Source of the DNA: an uncultured Eubacteriales bacterium
GTDB lineage: Bacteria; Bacillota; Clostridia; Christensenellales; CALVMC01
DNA length: 64,000 nucleotides
Reading direction: 5' to 3'
NCBI GenBank assembly: GCA_949296455.1
Contig: CASFOZ010000003.1
Location: forward strand, 62,001-126,000
Shown here piece after piece: positions 18,285 to 27,070 of this stretch. The stretch's first letter is position 1; every line of letters starts with the position of its first letter. Under the pieces are notes generated by a model. The model worked only from the letters and a program-made list of their open reading frames with translations. It had not been told where the DNA came from and made no database searches. The translations under genes and the position numbers were made by a program.

Positions 18285-19588
18285 AATGCCGTACCCCTTT
18301 CCTTATAATCGGTATATCTGTCGAAACTCGAAGTGGAAGGCGAAAAAAGTATATTCGATATATTTTCCGTCTCTCCTGCCTCAATCACGCATTCTTCAAG
18401 GTCGGAAAAGCACTTCATATTTTTAAATCCTGCCCTGAGTCCGTCTTTTTTGATAAGATATTTGTTATCACCGACAAGATAAATGTACTTTATATTATTG
18501 GGTAAATTTTTGAAGAAATCTAAATACCCTATTCCCTTATCATAACCGCCCATAATAAGTAATGTGGGTCCTTCCATCATACGGCAAGCGGCAAGAGTTG
18601 CTCCGATATTCGTCCCTTTCGAATCGTTATAATAATTAACGCCTTTAATTTTTGCTATGTTTTCGATACGGTGTCTTGGCGGAGTAAATTCTTTCAGACA
18701 TTCTTTGATTGTGAAATTATCGAAATTAAGTATTTTTGCAGCGCAAATAACGGATAAAGCGTTTTCGATATTGTGTCTGCCTTTAACCCTTATATCTTCT
18801 ATTGCGCAAACGTATTCTTCCATTGCTTTGAGATTTCTTTTGAAAAATATTTTCCCGTCTTTTACGTAAGCGCCTTTTACCTTTGAACTTATTGAAAAAT
18901 AATAAACGGAAGCGTTGCAAATTTTTGAAATTTTTCTGCATTCGGAATCATTGTAATTGAATATACCGTATTCCTTTTTTGTCATATTCTGAAAAAGTCT
19001 GGCTTTGCAATTTACATAATTTTCAAATGTGTGATGCCTTTCTATATGGTCACAGGATATATTTAAAAGAATTCCTATCATAGGTTTGAAATTATAACAG
19101 CTTTCAAGCTGAAAACTCGAAACTTCTATGACAGGAACTTTCGTTTCGGAACCGTTCAACGCCACTTCCGTAAAAGGCAATCCTATATTTCCGCATGCTA
19201 CGGCGTCTACAGAAGCCGATTTAAGCAATTTTTCTGCAAGAAGAGTAGTTGTAGTCTTACCGTTGGTTCCCGTGACCGCTATTATATTTTTATCGAGGAT
19301 ACGATATCCTAATTCTATTTCGGAGATAACCGGTATCAATTTTTTCCTTGCTTCGATTATAATCGGAGTATCTAAAGAAACACCCGGACTTACAACAATA
19401 TGGTCGATATCGGCAATTGCATCTTTTACCGTCAATTCGCTGCGATTTATAACTCCCGTTATTTTCTCATCGGGAAGTTTATCGTCATATATGTAAGTAT
19501 TGATTCCGTATTTATTTAAAAGTTTAACGGACGATTTGCCGCTGAGACCTAGTCCAACGACAAGTACATTATGGAAATTTTCAAGCAT
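18254..19588 (-). CDS. murD: UDP-N-acetylmuramoyl-L-alanine--D-glutamate ligase
   Basis: ATP-dependent addition of D-Glu to UDP-MurNAc-L-Ala. The 444-aa protein has the N-terminal Rossmann VVGLGLSGKSSVKLL, the Mur-ligase P-loop VTGTNGKTTTTLL near 108, NISCDHIERHHTFENY, the PPRHRIE motif, and YNDSKGTNIGAT in the C-terminal domain. GAGGAT precedes the ATG. It starts 7 nt after mraY and its end overlaps the following ftsW/spoVE gene. Confidence 0.96.
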   Translation of the reverse strand: MLENFHNVLVVGLGLSGKSSVKLLNKYGINTYIYDDKLPDEKITGVINRSELTVKDAIADIDHIVVSPGVSLDTPIIIEARKKLIPVISEIELGYRILDKNIIAVTGTNGKTTTTLLAEKLLKSASVDAVACGNIGLPFTEVALNGSETKVPVIEVSSFQLESCYNFKPMIGILLNISCDHIERHHTFENYVNCKARLFQNMTKKEYGIFNYNDSECRKISKICNASVYYFSISSKVKGAYVKDGKIFFKRNLKAMEEYVCAIEDIRVKGRHNIENALSVICAAKILNFDNFTIKECLKEFTPPRHRIENIAKIKGVNYYNDSKGTNIGATLAACRMMEGPTLLIMGGYDKGIGYLDFFKNLPNNIKYIYLVGDNKYLIKKDGLRAGFKNMKCFSDLEECVIEAGETENISNILFSPSTSSFDRYTDYKERGTAFCNLVKNRLI

Positions 19589-19595
19589 AATATCC

Positions 19596-20603
19596 TCACA
19601 GTAAAAAAGCCGAAATTGTTACAAGAGCCGCTATTAAGGTTATTATGGTATAAAAAGAAACTATTTTGCTTTCGGCAATTCCTTTACTCTGCAAATGATG
19701 GTGAAAAGGCGCCATTAAAAAAACTCTTTTACCTTTACTTACCTTAAAATAAACTACTTGTATAATTACTGATATGCAGGATACTACATACATTATTCCT
19801 AATATTAAAATTATAAGCGGATTTTTTGTAAATACCGCCAAAGTTGAACAAACTCCGCCTAACGCAAGCGAGCCTGTATCTCCCATAAAAACCAAAGCGG
19901 GACAAGAATTGAACCACAAAAACGCAAGAAGCCCTCCGAAAACAGCACCTGAAAAATACAGTAACGAATTATATTCTTTTGCAAAAAGAGTCATACCGTT
20001 CTGCTCGGCTTCTGCAACCGTGAAAAATATAATCACAATAAATGTTCCTATATAAACAAGACTTACCGAACTAGCAAGCCCGTCAAGTCCGTCCGTTAAA
20101 TTTACTGCATTCGTAAGTGCGATAAATATAAGAAAAGTAAAAGGTATATACCACCAACCTAAATCGAAAGTAATATCTGTAAAAGGAATATTTATAGAAC
20201 TTCCTATATATCTGTTATAGTAACAAAACAGAGTTACGATAATACCTATGCCTGCTTGTCCTATAACCTTCTGATATGCTTTAAGTCCTAAATTCTGTCT
20301 GAACTTAACTTTAAGAAAATCATCGAGGAATCCCAATAAACCGTAAGCGAACATAGTAAGCGCCGCAATCAATGAAAGTCTGTCGGAATAACCGAAAATC
20401 AAAGTAACAATAAAAGCGGGAATAATAAAAATTATTCCGCCCATAGTAGGAGTTCCGCTTTTACTTTTATGAAGTTCAACATACTGCAAAAGCGGCTGAT
20501 TGGCTTTAAGACGAGCCATAAGTCTAATGACAAAAGGAGCAATAATCATTGCCAAGGCAAAAGACATAATAACGCATATGAAAAATTTTATATAATCAAT
20601 CAA
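19596..20603 (-). CDS. mraY: Phospho-N-acetylmuramoyl-pentapeptide-transferase
   Basis: Integral membrane enzyme that transfers phospho-MurNAc-pentapeptide to undecaprenyl phosphate, giving lipid I. The 335-aa protein has about ten membrane segments and the motifs KSGTPTMGGIIF, FLDDFLKV (Asp-rich), NAVNLTDGLDGLA, GDTGSLALGG and APFHHHLQSKG. The best start is TTG at 20603 with GAGGGG upstream. It lies between murE and murD as usual. Confidence 0.97.
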   Translation of the reverse strand: MIDYIKFFICVIMSFALAMIIAPFVIRLMARLKANQPLLQYVELHKSKSGTPTMGGIIFIIPAFIVTLIFGYSDRLSLIAALTMFAYGLLGFLDDFLKVKFRQNLGLKAYQKVIGQAGIGIIVTLFCYYNRYIGSSINIPFTDITFDLGWWYIPFTFLIFIALTNAVNLTDGLDGLASSVSLVYIGTFIVIIFFTVAEAEQNGMTLFAKEYNSLLYFSGAVFGGLLAFLWFNSCPALVFMGDTGSLALGGVCSTLAVFTKNPLIILILGIMYVVSCISVIIQVVYFKVSKGKRVFLMAPFHHHLQSKGIAESKIVSFYTIITLIAALVTISAFLL

Positions 20604-20616
20604 TTCTGCCCCTCTG

Positions 20617-22056
20617 TCAAATTCTGTTTTCTATTAAATTACGTACGGTTTCCAAATCGCTGTAAGGAATTTTTTCACCTGAAATTTCAATATATTCTTC
20701 TGCGCCTTTTCCGGCAATAACTATAACATCGCCTGAGGAAGCTTCTTCGTATGCTTCTAAAATAGCGCTTGTTCTGTCGGTAACGGTTTTATATTTCTTA
20801 TCGATTATTCCACTTTTTATCTGATTTATAATCTCCTCAGCATTTTCGTTTCTTGGATTATCGGAAGTTAAAATTATTTTATCGGCAAACTCTTCGGCTA
20901 TTTTACCCATTATAGGACGCTTGGTTTTATCTCTGTCTCCGCCGCAACCGAAAACCGCAATAAGATTATTTTCGGTAATTCTTCTTGCTGCGCCGAGCAG
21001 ATTTTTGAGTCCGTCGGGAGTATGAGCATAGTCCACTATAAATTTTATTCCGTTATATGTAAAGACATTGAATCTACCGTTTACAAAGGGAAATTTTTCT
21101 ATACTGTTAATTATGTTTTCAAGTTTCAGTCCCATGGCTCTTGCAGTGGTAATCACCGCCAAAATGTTATAAATATTAAATTCCCCGTAAAGTTTGCTTT
21201 TAACATCATAAAGTTCATCCATTGCGTTTACAAGAAATTCGCTTCCGTCTTCGGTATATTTTATATCCATAGCAAAACAATCGGAAGGTGAAAATATCCC
21301 GTAAGTCAGATAAGGTAATTTGCATAAAGAAACAATTTCCCTTCCCGTTTCGTCGTCATTGTTAATTACGCAAAATTTAACAGAATCGGGATTGAAAAAA
21401 GAACACTTTACCTTTTTATATTTTTCCATTGTTTTGAAAAAGTCCAAATGGTCCTGAGTCAGATTGGTAAAAATCCCGTAATCGCATTTAATTCCGTAAA
21501 GTTTATTAAAGAAAATAGCATGTGCCGAAAGTTCGGTAATTACAACTTGCGCCCCTTCTTTTTTCATTTCATAAAGAAGTTCGTTAAACTCCATAGGGTC
21601 AGGTGTTGTAAGCTGTGCGCTTTTAAACTTTCCGCATATTTCGTTACCAATCGTACCTATAAGTCCCGTCTTCATTCCGTTATCTTTAAGCACGAAATTC
21701 AGTAAATGAGAAACAGTGGTTTTGCCGTTTGTTCCTACAACAGCGGTAATTTTAAGATTTTTAGCGGGATTTCCGAAAAAGTTTTCGGCGACAAGAGCAT
21801 AGGCTTTTCTGATATTTTTAACTTTTATAAAAGGAATATTTTCTTCCGAAATATTTTGAGCCATAACCGCTGCGGCTCCATTGTTTAAAGCAGTTTTAAT
21901 ATTGTTAACCGCCTGCGTTCCATTTTTCAGACATACGAATAAATCGTCTTTTTTTATTTCGTTGCAGTTATGTTTTATTCCTTTTATTTTTAATTTTTCG
22001 TCAACGGTATTTTTTTCGCAATTTACATTAAATAAAAGTTCCTTTAAAGTTTTCAT
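20617..22056 (-). CDS. murE: UDP-MurNAc-tripeptide synthetase (meso-diaminopimelate-adding)
   Basis: Adds the third stem-peptide residue. The 479-aa protein has the P-loop VVGTNGKTTVSHLL near 110, ELSAHAI, NLTQDHLDFF, VDYAHTPDGL and, near the C-terminus, TSDNPRNENAEEII. The DNPR motif is typical of meso-DAP-adding MurE rather than lysine-adding enzymes. A frame extension to 22074 exists, but GGAGG 5 nt before the ATG at 22056 lies inside that extension and decides the start. Confidence 0.95.
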   Translation of the reverse strand: MKTLKELLFNVNCEKNTVDEKLKIKGIKHNCNEIKKDDLFVCLKNGTQAVNNIKTALNNGAAAVMAQNISEENIPFIKVKNIRKAYALVAENFFGNPAKNLKITAVVGTNGKTTVSHLLNFVLKDNGMKTGLIGTIGNEICGKFKSAQLTTPDPMEFNELLYEMKKEGAQVVITELSAHAIFFNKLYGIKCDYGIFTNLTQDHLDFFKTMEKYKKVKCSFFNPDSVKFCVINNDDETGREIVSLCKLPYLTYGIFSPSDCFAMDIKYTEDGSEFLVNAMDELYDVKSKLYGEFNIYNILAVITTARAMGLKLENIINSIEKFPFVNGRFNVFTYNGIKFIVDYAHTPDGLKNLLGAARRITENNLIAVFGCGGDRDKTKRPIMGKIAEEFADKIILTSDNPRNENAEEIINQIKSGIIDKKYKTVTDRTSAILEAYEEASSGDVIVIAGKGAEEYIEISGEKIPYSDLETVRNLIENRI

Positions 22057-22163
22057 ATTTACCTCCGATTTCATTAATTCTTTTGTAAATATTTCCTTTC
22101 AAAGGAACTTTTCTTTCGTTAAGTATTTTATTTTAAATTAAACCCGATAATAATCGAAATTAT

Positions 22164-24074
22164 TTAACCGCTCGCTTTTATCAAAACAACGCTGTTTACG
22201 CTTATTTCGCTCTGAGGCGCCGGAAATTGATAAGAAATAGTTCCGATATCCCCGTCAAGCTCATATTGCAAACCTAACTCTTTTAATTTTAAAATAGCCT
22301 GCGTAATACTCAATCCTCTTAAATCAGGCATAACGATTTTTTTACCTAAATTTGCAAGGTCTTCATCGGTATATACTGCTTCTATATTTTTATAAGCAAA
22401 AATATTTTTAAATATTTCCCCGACGTATGGCGCAGCCACTATACTGCCGTAATAGGCACCGTTGCTAGGTTCGTCAACAATCATAAGTGCTATATATTGA
22501 GGATTATCGGCAGGTGCAAATCCTATAAAAGACGATATGTATTTTCCCTGTGCGATAACTCCGTTTTCGTATTTTTGCGCTGTACCCGTTTTCCCGCCTA
22601 TCCTATAACCTTCTACATATGCGTTTTTACCGCCACCGTTTTTTACAACCCCTTCTAATATGGTCCGCATTGTTTCGCTGGTTTTTGCGCTTACGGTAGA
22701 ATTCCTTATAGCAGGCGAATTTTTATACGCTACTTTCGAATTGCTTGTAATTTCGCTCATTATGTAAGGCGTCATTAAATTTCCGCCGTTTATAACCGAA
22801 GCTGCCGCCGTAATAAGTTCGATAGGAGTAACCGCAATAGCCTGACCGAAACCTATTCTTGCAAGGTCTACGGTTTTTACCGCACTTTCGTCTATAACTA
22901 TACCGCTCGCTTCGCCTATTGCGTCTATGCCGGTTTTTGAACCTATTCCGAATTTTTTAAGATATTCGTAAAAAGTTCTTGTTCCGACAGTCTGTGCAAT
23001 ATCCATAAAAAGGCAGTTGCAGCTGTTTTCTACACCCTCGCTGAAAGTCTGACTTCCGTGCCCGATTGTTCTCCAACATTTTATTCTTTGTCCGTCCACA
23101 ATACGGTAACCGGGACAGTACACACTGTGATTAAGATTAAATTTACCGCTGTCAAGTCCTATCGCAGAAGTCAGAATTTTAAAAGTCGAACCCGGTTCGT
23201 ATGCGTCGGAAATAATTGTGTTTCTCGACCCTTCGAAAAGTAATTCAAGATTATCTCTCGGTAAATTATTCAAATCGAAACTCGGAGCGCTTGCAAGTGC
23301 AAGTATTTCTCCGGTATTAGGATTCATAATAATACATTTTGCGCTTTTCGCATTGTGCGCTTCGAGTGCTGTTTTAACGGCATTTTCGGCAAAACTCTGA
23401 ATATAATAATCGATTGTAAGAGTTGCGTTCATTCCGTCAATGGCAGGTAAATATGTAGTGGTACTCCCGTCCAACTCCTTTCCTACAAGGTCTGTCTCGG
23501 TTAACGCCTTTCCGTTAACGCCTTTAAGATAATCGTTATAATATTGTTCTATACCCGACTGTCCTACCCCGTCGCTGCTGGTAAAACCTAACACCTGTGT
23601 CAAAAAATCACCGTAAACGTAATAACGGTTAATATTCTGCGAGAAATATATACCTGCTAAATTTTTATCCGCAATTTCCTGCATTACGCTTTTTTCTATC
23701 TTTTTTGCTATTGTTACTTCCGATACACCGGTTTTATTTACCTTTTCCCATATTTTATCGTAATCTGTATTTAATGCGGTAGCAAACAAATTGGCGACGG
23801 CCGAACGGTCTTCTATGGCGTTAGGTCTTATATAAACATCGTAAAGAGTGGAACTGTCTGCAAGAACCACTCCGTTTCTGTCGGTTATTAAGCCTCTTTT
23901 TGCAGTCAGCGGGAGGTCACGCATCCATTGTTCCGCAGCTTTTACCTGCAAAGCTTCGGCTTGAAAAATTTGCAGATAAATAAGTCTTCCAAAAACCGCC
24001 GCAAATAAAAAAGTTATTAATATTACTATTATTAATAACCTTTTTCTTATGTTAAATTGGGAGAAATTATGCAA
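22164..24074 (-). CDS. Class B penicillin-binding protein with PASTA domain (FtsI/SpoVD-like)
   Basis: Transpeptidase that crosslinks septal or spore-cortex peptidoglycan. The 636-aa protein has one N-terminal membrane helix (about 12-32), the PBP dimerisation domain (GLITDRNGVVLADSS), SxxK in EPGSTFK near 300, SCN in ENSCNCLF, KTGTAQK near 520, and a single C-terminal PASTA domain (MPDLRGLSITQAILKLKELG). One PASTA domain is the SpoVD arrangement, but with no second PBP here it may serve division too. The start is TTG at 24074; the SD overlaps the preceding stop codon and is 12 nt away, longer than ideal. Confidence 0.93.
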   Translation of the reverse strand: MHNFSQFNIRKRLLIIVILITFLFAAVFGRLIYLQIFQAEALQVKAAEQWMRDLPLTAKRGLITDRNGVVLADSSTLYDVYIRPNAIEDRSAVANLFATALNTDYDKIWEKVNKTGVSEVTIAKKIEKSVMQEIADKNLAGIYFSQNINRYYVYGDFLTQVLGFTSSDGVGQSGIEQYYNDYLKGVNGKALTETDLVGKELDGSTTTYLPAIDGMNATLTIDYYIQSFAENAVKTALEAHNAKSAKCIIMNPNTGEILALASAPSFDLNNLPRDNLELLFEGSRNTIISDAYEPGSTFKILTSAIGLDSGKFNLNHSVYCPGYRIVDGQRIKCWRTIGHGSQTFSEGVENSCNCLFMDIAQTVGTRTFYEYLKKFGIGSKTGIDAIGEASGIVIDESAVKTVDLARIGFGQAIAVTPIELITAAASVINGGNLMTPYIMSEITSNSKVAYKNSPAIRNSTVSAKTSETMRTILEGVVKNGGGKNAYVEGYRIGGKTGTAQKYENGVIAQGKYISSFIGFAPADNPQYIALMIVDEPSNGAYYGSIVAAPYVGEIFKNIFAYKNIEAVYTDEDLANLGKKIVMPDLRGLSITQAILKLKELGLQYELDGDIGTISYQFPAPQSEISVNSVVLIKASG

Positions 24075-24083
24075 TTTTAAGTT

Positions 24084-24710
24084 TTACCCTCCTACAACGC
24101 TTTCAATAAACTTGCAAAAACCGTCGAACCAGTCTAAGTTACTTTCAGCGCTGCTTTGTTCCTGGGTAGGTTGAACGCTTTCAACCGTTTGGCTCTCGCC
24201 GTTAACGGTCGCCACCATCATATCTTCCAGATTTGTAGGAATTGCCGGAAGACTTTCAATAACCTGTGCGTCGACATACTGATTTTGAGGTACAACAGTA
24301 GTTCCCGCAAAAGAAGTTGAAATAATAACCGTTAACAATATAGCCACCACAAGAATGTAAATCAGCAGCATAGCAAACTTTTGAACATTGCTGATATTTT
24401 TATCGTTTACCGAAGAAACGGATTTCTTTTGTAAACGAAAGTCCTGCAAAGATTTACTGTTTGTACTAGTATATGTGCGTTCTTGCGGTATATTCCTTTG
24501 AAGCCTGTCATATAAATCGCTTTCATAATCGGTCATTCTTTTTTCCGAACCGACCGAACTTTCATAGCCGTAAGTGGAATCTGTATCGTATTTATCGGAA
24601 ATATCGTTTTCGTTATCGTAATACGCATCGAAATTATTGAGCGAATTAAGATTGGCATATCCGCCATATCTTTCCTGCTCGGTATTGATTTTTCTTCTCG
24701 TCATTACCAT
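24084..24710 (-). CDS. One-pass membrane protein in the ftsL position
   Basis: Not recognised by sequence. The 208-aa protein has a polar, Tyr/Asp/Asn/Ser-rich cytoplasmic N-terminus of about 110 residues, one membrane helix (112-131, LLIYILVVAILLTVIIS) and an outside tail of about 75 residues rich in Gln, Ser and Glu. It sits exactly where ftsL lies (rsmH - ftsL - PBP) and shares the bitopic topology, but FtsL is usually about 100-120 aa with a coiled-coil after the helix, which is not seen here. AGGGGG precedes the ATG. FtsL-like scaffold is inference from position and topology. Confidence 0.75.
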   Translation of the reverse strand: MVMTRRKINTEQERYGGYANLNSLNNFDAYYDNENDISDKYDTDSTYGYESSVGSEKRMTDYESDLYDRLQRNIPQERTYTSTNSKSLQDFRLQKKSVSSVNDKNISNVQKFAMLLIYILVVAILLTVIISTSFAGTTVVPQNQYVDAQVIESLPAIPTNLEDMMVATVNGESQTVESVQPTQEQSSAESNLDWFDGFCKFIESVVGG

Positions 24711-24714
24711 AAAT

Positions 24715-25656
24715 TTATTCCCCCTTGATTATTTGAGCTATTCTTAATTTTGCGCTTTGCGCTCTTTTATTTTCCGTACATTCCCTTACGGAAGGAAGCA
24801 AAGGTTTTTTTGTTATTATTTCTATTTCCTTTCTTTTATTACAAACGCACACCGGTGCGTTTTTATCACATATACAATTACATTCAAGATATTTAAAAGC
24901 ATTTTTAACGGCTCTGTCTTCCAAAGAATGAAAACTTATAATACACAGTCTTGCTTTGTTTTTCATTTGTCTTGCTATACCGATAATAAAATCTTCAAGA
25001 CCTTTAAGTTCGCCGTTTACTTCTATTCTTACGGCTTGGAATACCTTTTTACAAGGATTACCAGCTTTTCTCTTTACCGATTCCGGTAAACATTTATCTA
25101 TTATCGCTGCAAGTTCAGCCGTAGTATCTATGCTTTTAATTTTTCTATATTCAATAATTTTAGAAGCTATTTTTTTTGCAAAACTTTCTTCCCCGTATTC
25201 ATAAAAGATTTTAACGAGTTCCTCTTTTGAATATTCGTTTATAACTTCTTTTGCCGAAAGACTTTGTCTTCTATCCATTCTCATATCCAAAGGAGCGTCT
25301 TTGATATATGAAAAACCTCTTTCAGCATTATCAATCTGATAAGACGAAATTCCCAAATCGATAAGTACGCCGTCCGGTTCTATACCGTTATCCTTTAAAT
25401 AAGTTAAAGAATTTTTGAAATCGTCTCTTATAAAAGTTATTTTATCCGAATATTTTTCAAGGTGCTTTTTGCAATAATCTATTGCATCTCCGTCTTTATC
25501 GTAACCTATCAATCTTCCTTTTTCGTCAAGTTTTTTAAGGATTTCACTGCTGTGTCCTCCACCGCCTAAAGTTAAATCGAGATAGGTTCCGTCAGGTTTT
25601 ATATTAAGACCGTCGATACATTCTTTCAGCAGAACCGGTTTGTGTGAAAACTCCAT
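24715..25656 (-). CDS. rsmH: 16S rRNA m4C1402 methyltransferase RsmH
   Basis: SAM-dependent N4-methylation of C1402 in 16S rRNA. The 313-aa protein starts HKPVLLKECIDGL, with the SAM loop YLDLTLGGGGHSSEIL, DGVLIDLGISSYQID, ERGFSYIKDAPLDMRMD and CIISFHSLEDRAVK. The ATG overlaps the mraZ stop by one base. It is the standard second gene of the cluster. Confidence 0.97.
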   Translation of the reverse strand: MEFSHKPVLLKECIDGLNIKPDGTYLDLTLGGGGHSSEILKKLDEKGRLIGYDKDGDAIDYCKKHLEKYSDKITFIRDDFKNSLTYLKDNGIEPDGVLIDLGISSYQIDNAERGFSYIKDAPLDMRMDRRQSLSAKEVINEYSKEELVKIFYEYGEESFAKKIASKIIEYRKIKSIDTTAELAAIIDKCLPESVKRKAGNPCKKVFQAVRIEVNGELKGLEDFIIGIARQMKNKARLCIISFHSLEDRAVKNAFKYLECNCICDKNAPVCVCNKRKEIEIITKKPLLPSVRECTENKRAQSAKLRIAQIIKGE

Positions 25657-26051
25657 TAATCTTCAACCTTATCAAGACCGTATAATTTTTCAAACTCTTC
25701 TGCACTGTATAAAACGATTTTATTAAACAAACCTACGAAAACGATGTCTTTTTTTATTTTGGCATAGTTTCTGAGATTTTCGTTGAGTACGAATCTTCCT
25801 TGTGCGTCTTCAATAATTTCTTGCACGTTTACCATAAATCTAACGGCTTTTTTCATTGATTCGGCATCTTTTTCAGATTGATTTTTAATATCTTCGAGAT
25901 AAGTTTCGGCTTCCGAATTAGAATAAATTCTGAGTTCACCGAACTTTCCCGGCATAATATAAGGTTTTTCGCCAAGCTCCTGTCTGAGTTTAGCGGGAAG
26001 TCTTATTCTGAACTTATCGTCCATTTGCAATCTGTAATGACTTGCAAGCAT
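25656..26051 (-). CDS. mraZ: Transcriptional regulator MraZ
   Basis: AbrB-like DNA-binding protein that autoregulates the division/cell-wall operon. The 131-aa protein has the paired SpoVT/AbrB-like repeats: YRLQMDDKFRIRLPAKLRQELG (first) and VQEIIEDAQGRFVLNENLRNYAKI (second). AAGGAGG precedes the ATG. It is the first gene of the operon, and three 10-bp-spaced TGGTT boxes overlap its promoter. Confidence 0.96.
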   Translation of the reverse strand: MLASHYRLQMDDKFRIRLPAKLRQELGEKPYIMPGKFGELRIYSNSEAETYLEDIKNQSEKDAESMKKAVRFMVNVQEIIEDAQGRFVLNENLRNYAKIKKDIVFVGLFNKIVLYSAEEFEKLYGLDKVED

Positions 26052-26082
26052 AAGTAACCTCCTTGTTTAACCTTATGTAGAA

Positions 26083-26124
26083 ATTTTAGCATAAAATTTA
26101 ACCATTTTCAACCACTATTAACCA
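26083..26124 (-). promoter_or_regulatory. mraZ promoter with three MraZ-type operator repeats
   Basis: On the minus strand TTGAAA (26111-26106) and TAAAAT (26088-26083) are 17 bp apart. TGGTT occurs three times at exactly 10-bp intervals (26124-26120, 26114-26110, 26104-26100), with the middle copy covering the -35 and the last inside the spacer. MraZ is known to bind tandem TGGG-type repeats at this period; here the core is TGGTT. Autorepression is inferred. Confidence 0.8.
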
Positions 26125-26221
26125 TTTTTGCGTTCATTTTAAACTTTTTTTGGGATTTTAATAACTTTTTTATTAAAATTATCTTTAATTTTTCCGAACT
26201 TAAAACAAATGTTTCAAAAAA

Positions 26222-26255
26222 ACAAAAAATACGCCTTAATTGCGTATTATTTTTC
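26222..26255 (-). terminator. Terminator after the metallophosphoesterase gene
   Basis: On the minus strand AATACGC and GCGTATT (26248-26242 with 26234-26228) form a stem followed by a T-rich run. It insulates the mraZ promoter region. Confidence 0.75.
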
Positions 26256-26289
26256 GTGTTTATTTTATAAAATCTTTTAAAATATAATA

Positions 26290-26982
26290 TTAATATAGTT
26301 TTATCAGCTTATTTCCCGTTAAATCGCATGAGGTCAGAATATACTTTGTTCCGAACTTATCGACGACCGATTGTGCCCTGCATTGCTTTCCGTGTAGATG
26401 ACCGTAAACTACTTTTTCCACTCCGTATTGCCTTATGGTCATTACAAGTTCGGATGCGTTATAATTCACATCAAAAGGCGGGTAATGAATAAGTACTACG
26501 ACGGTATCATCGGCTTCTTTTATTTTAACGGCTTCATCGAGTGCAAGTTTAAGTCTTCCGACTTCCCTTTTATATATTTTTATGTCGTCAGAAGAACTTT
26601 GTTTCGTAGGAATAGTCCATCCTCTTGTTCCGCAGAAAACGAAATTATTTATTTTTACCGCATTGTTTTGAAGAGGTATTATGCTATCTCCGCAGATATT
26701 TTTTACTTTATTAAGACTTGCCCACCAATAATCGTGGTTTCCCTTTATAATTATTTTTTTCCCGTTTAATTTTTCTATTTCATTCAAATCGGTTTTGGCT
26801 TCTTCGATATTCATAGCCCACGAAATATCGCCCGCAATAAGGACAACATCGTCATTTTTAACTTTGCTTTGCCAATCTTCTTTTATACGGTCGAAATGGC
26901 CTTCCCAATCGCCGCCGAAAACATCCATGGGTTTATCTGTGGAAAATGATAGGTGTAAATCACTTATTGCGAAAACATTCAT
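26290..26982 (-). CDS. Metallophosphoesterase (calcineurin-like)
   Basis: Two-metal phosphoesterase. The 230-aa protein has the family motifs in order: ISDLHLS (residues 6-12), LIAGDISWA, IKGNHDYWW, LIHYPPF and VVYGHLHG, giving the full set of metal-binding Asp, His and Asn. It resembles the stand-alone bacterial phosphohydrolase group, whose substrates are largely unknown. It is a single-gene unit with its own terminator. No SD; TATAAT ends 6 nt before the ATG. Confidence 0.88.
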   Translation of the reverse strand: MNVFAISDLHLSFSTDKPMDVFGGDWEGHFDRIKEDWQSKVKNDDVVLIAGDISWAMNIEEAKTDLNEIEKLNGKKIIIKGNHDYWWASLNKVKNICGDSIIPLQNNAVKINNFVFCGTRGWTIPTKQSSSDDIKIYKREVGRLKLALDEAVKIKEADDTVVVLIHYPPFDVNYNASELVMTIRQYGVEKVVYGHLHGKQCRAQSVVDKFGTKYILTSCDLTGNKLIKLY

Positions 26983-26996
26983 AATTTGATTATACC
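26980..26996 (-). promoter_or_regulatory. Extended -10 promoter abutting the metallophosphoesterase ATG
   Basis: TGGTATAAT on the minus strand (TATAAT at 26994-26989) is an extended -10. Six nucleotides separate it from the ATG at 26982, so transcription should begin at or near the start codon. The -35 is poor, as extended -10 promoters tolerate. Confidence 0.65.
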
Positions 26997-27012
26997 ACGA
27001 CTTAAATTATTT

Positions 27013-27041
27013 AAAAAGCGAAAAGAGGGCTTTTGCCCTCC
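27013..27041 (-). terminator. Terminator after the Cys-rich protein gene
   Basis: On the minus strand GAGGGC and GCCCTC (27040-27035 with 27030-27025) flank an AAAA loop and are followed by TTTTCGCTTTTT. It lies about 30 nt after the stop codon. Confidence 0.88.
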
Positions 27042-27070
27042 TTTCTTAAAATTTATACCTAATATTGCCC

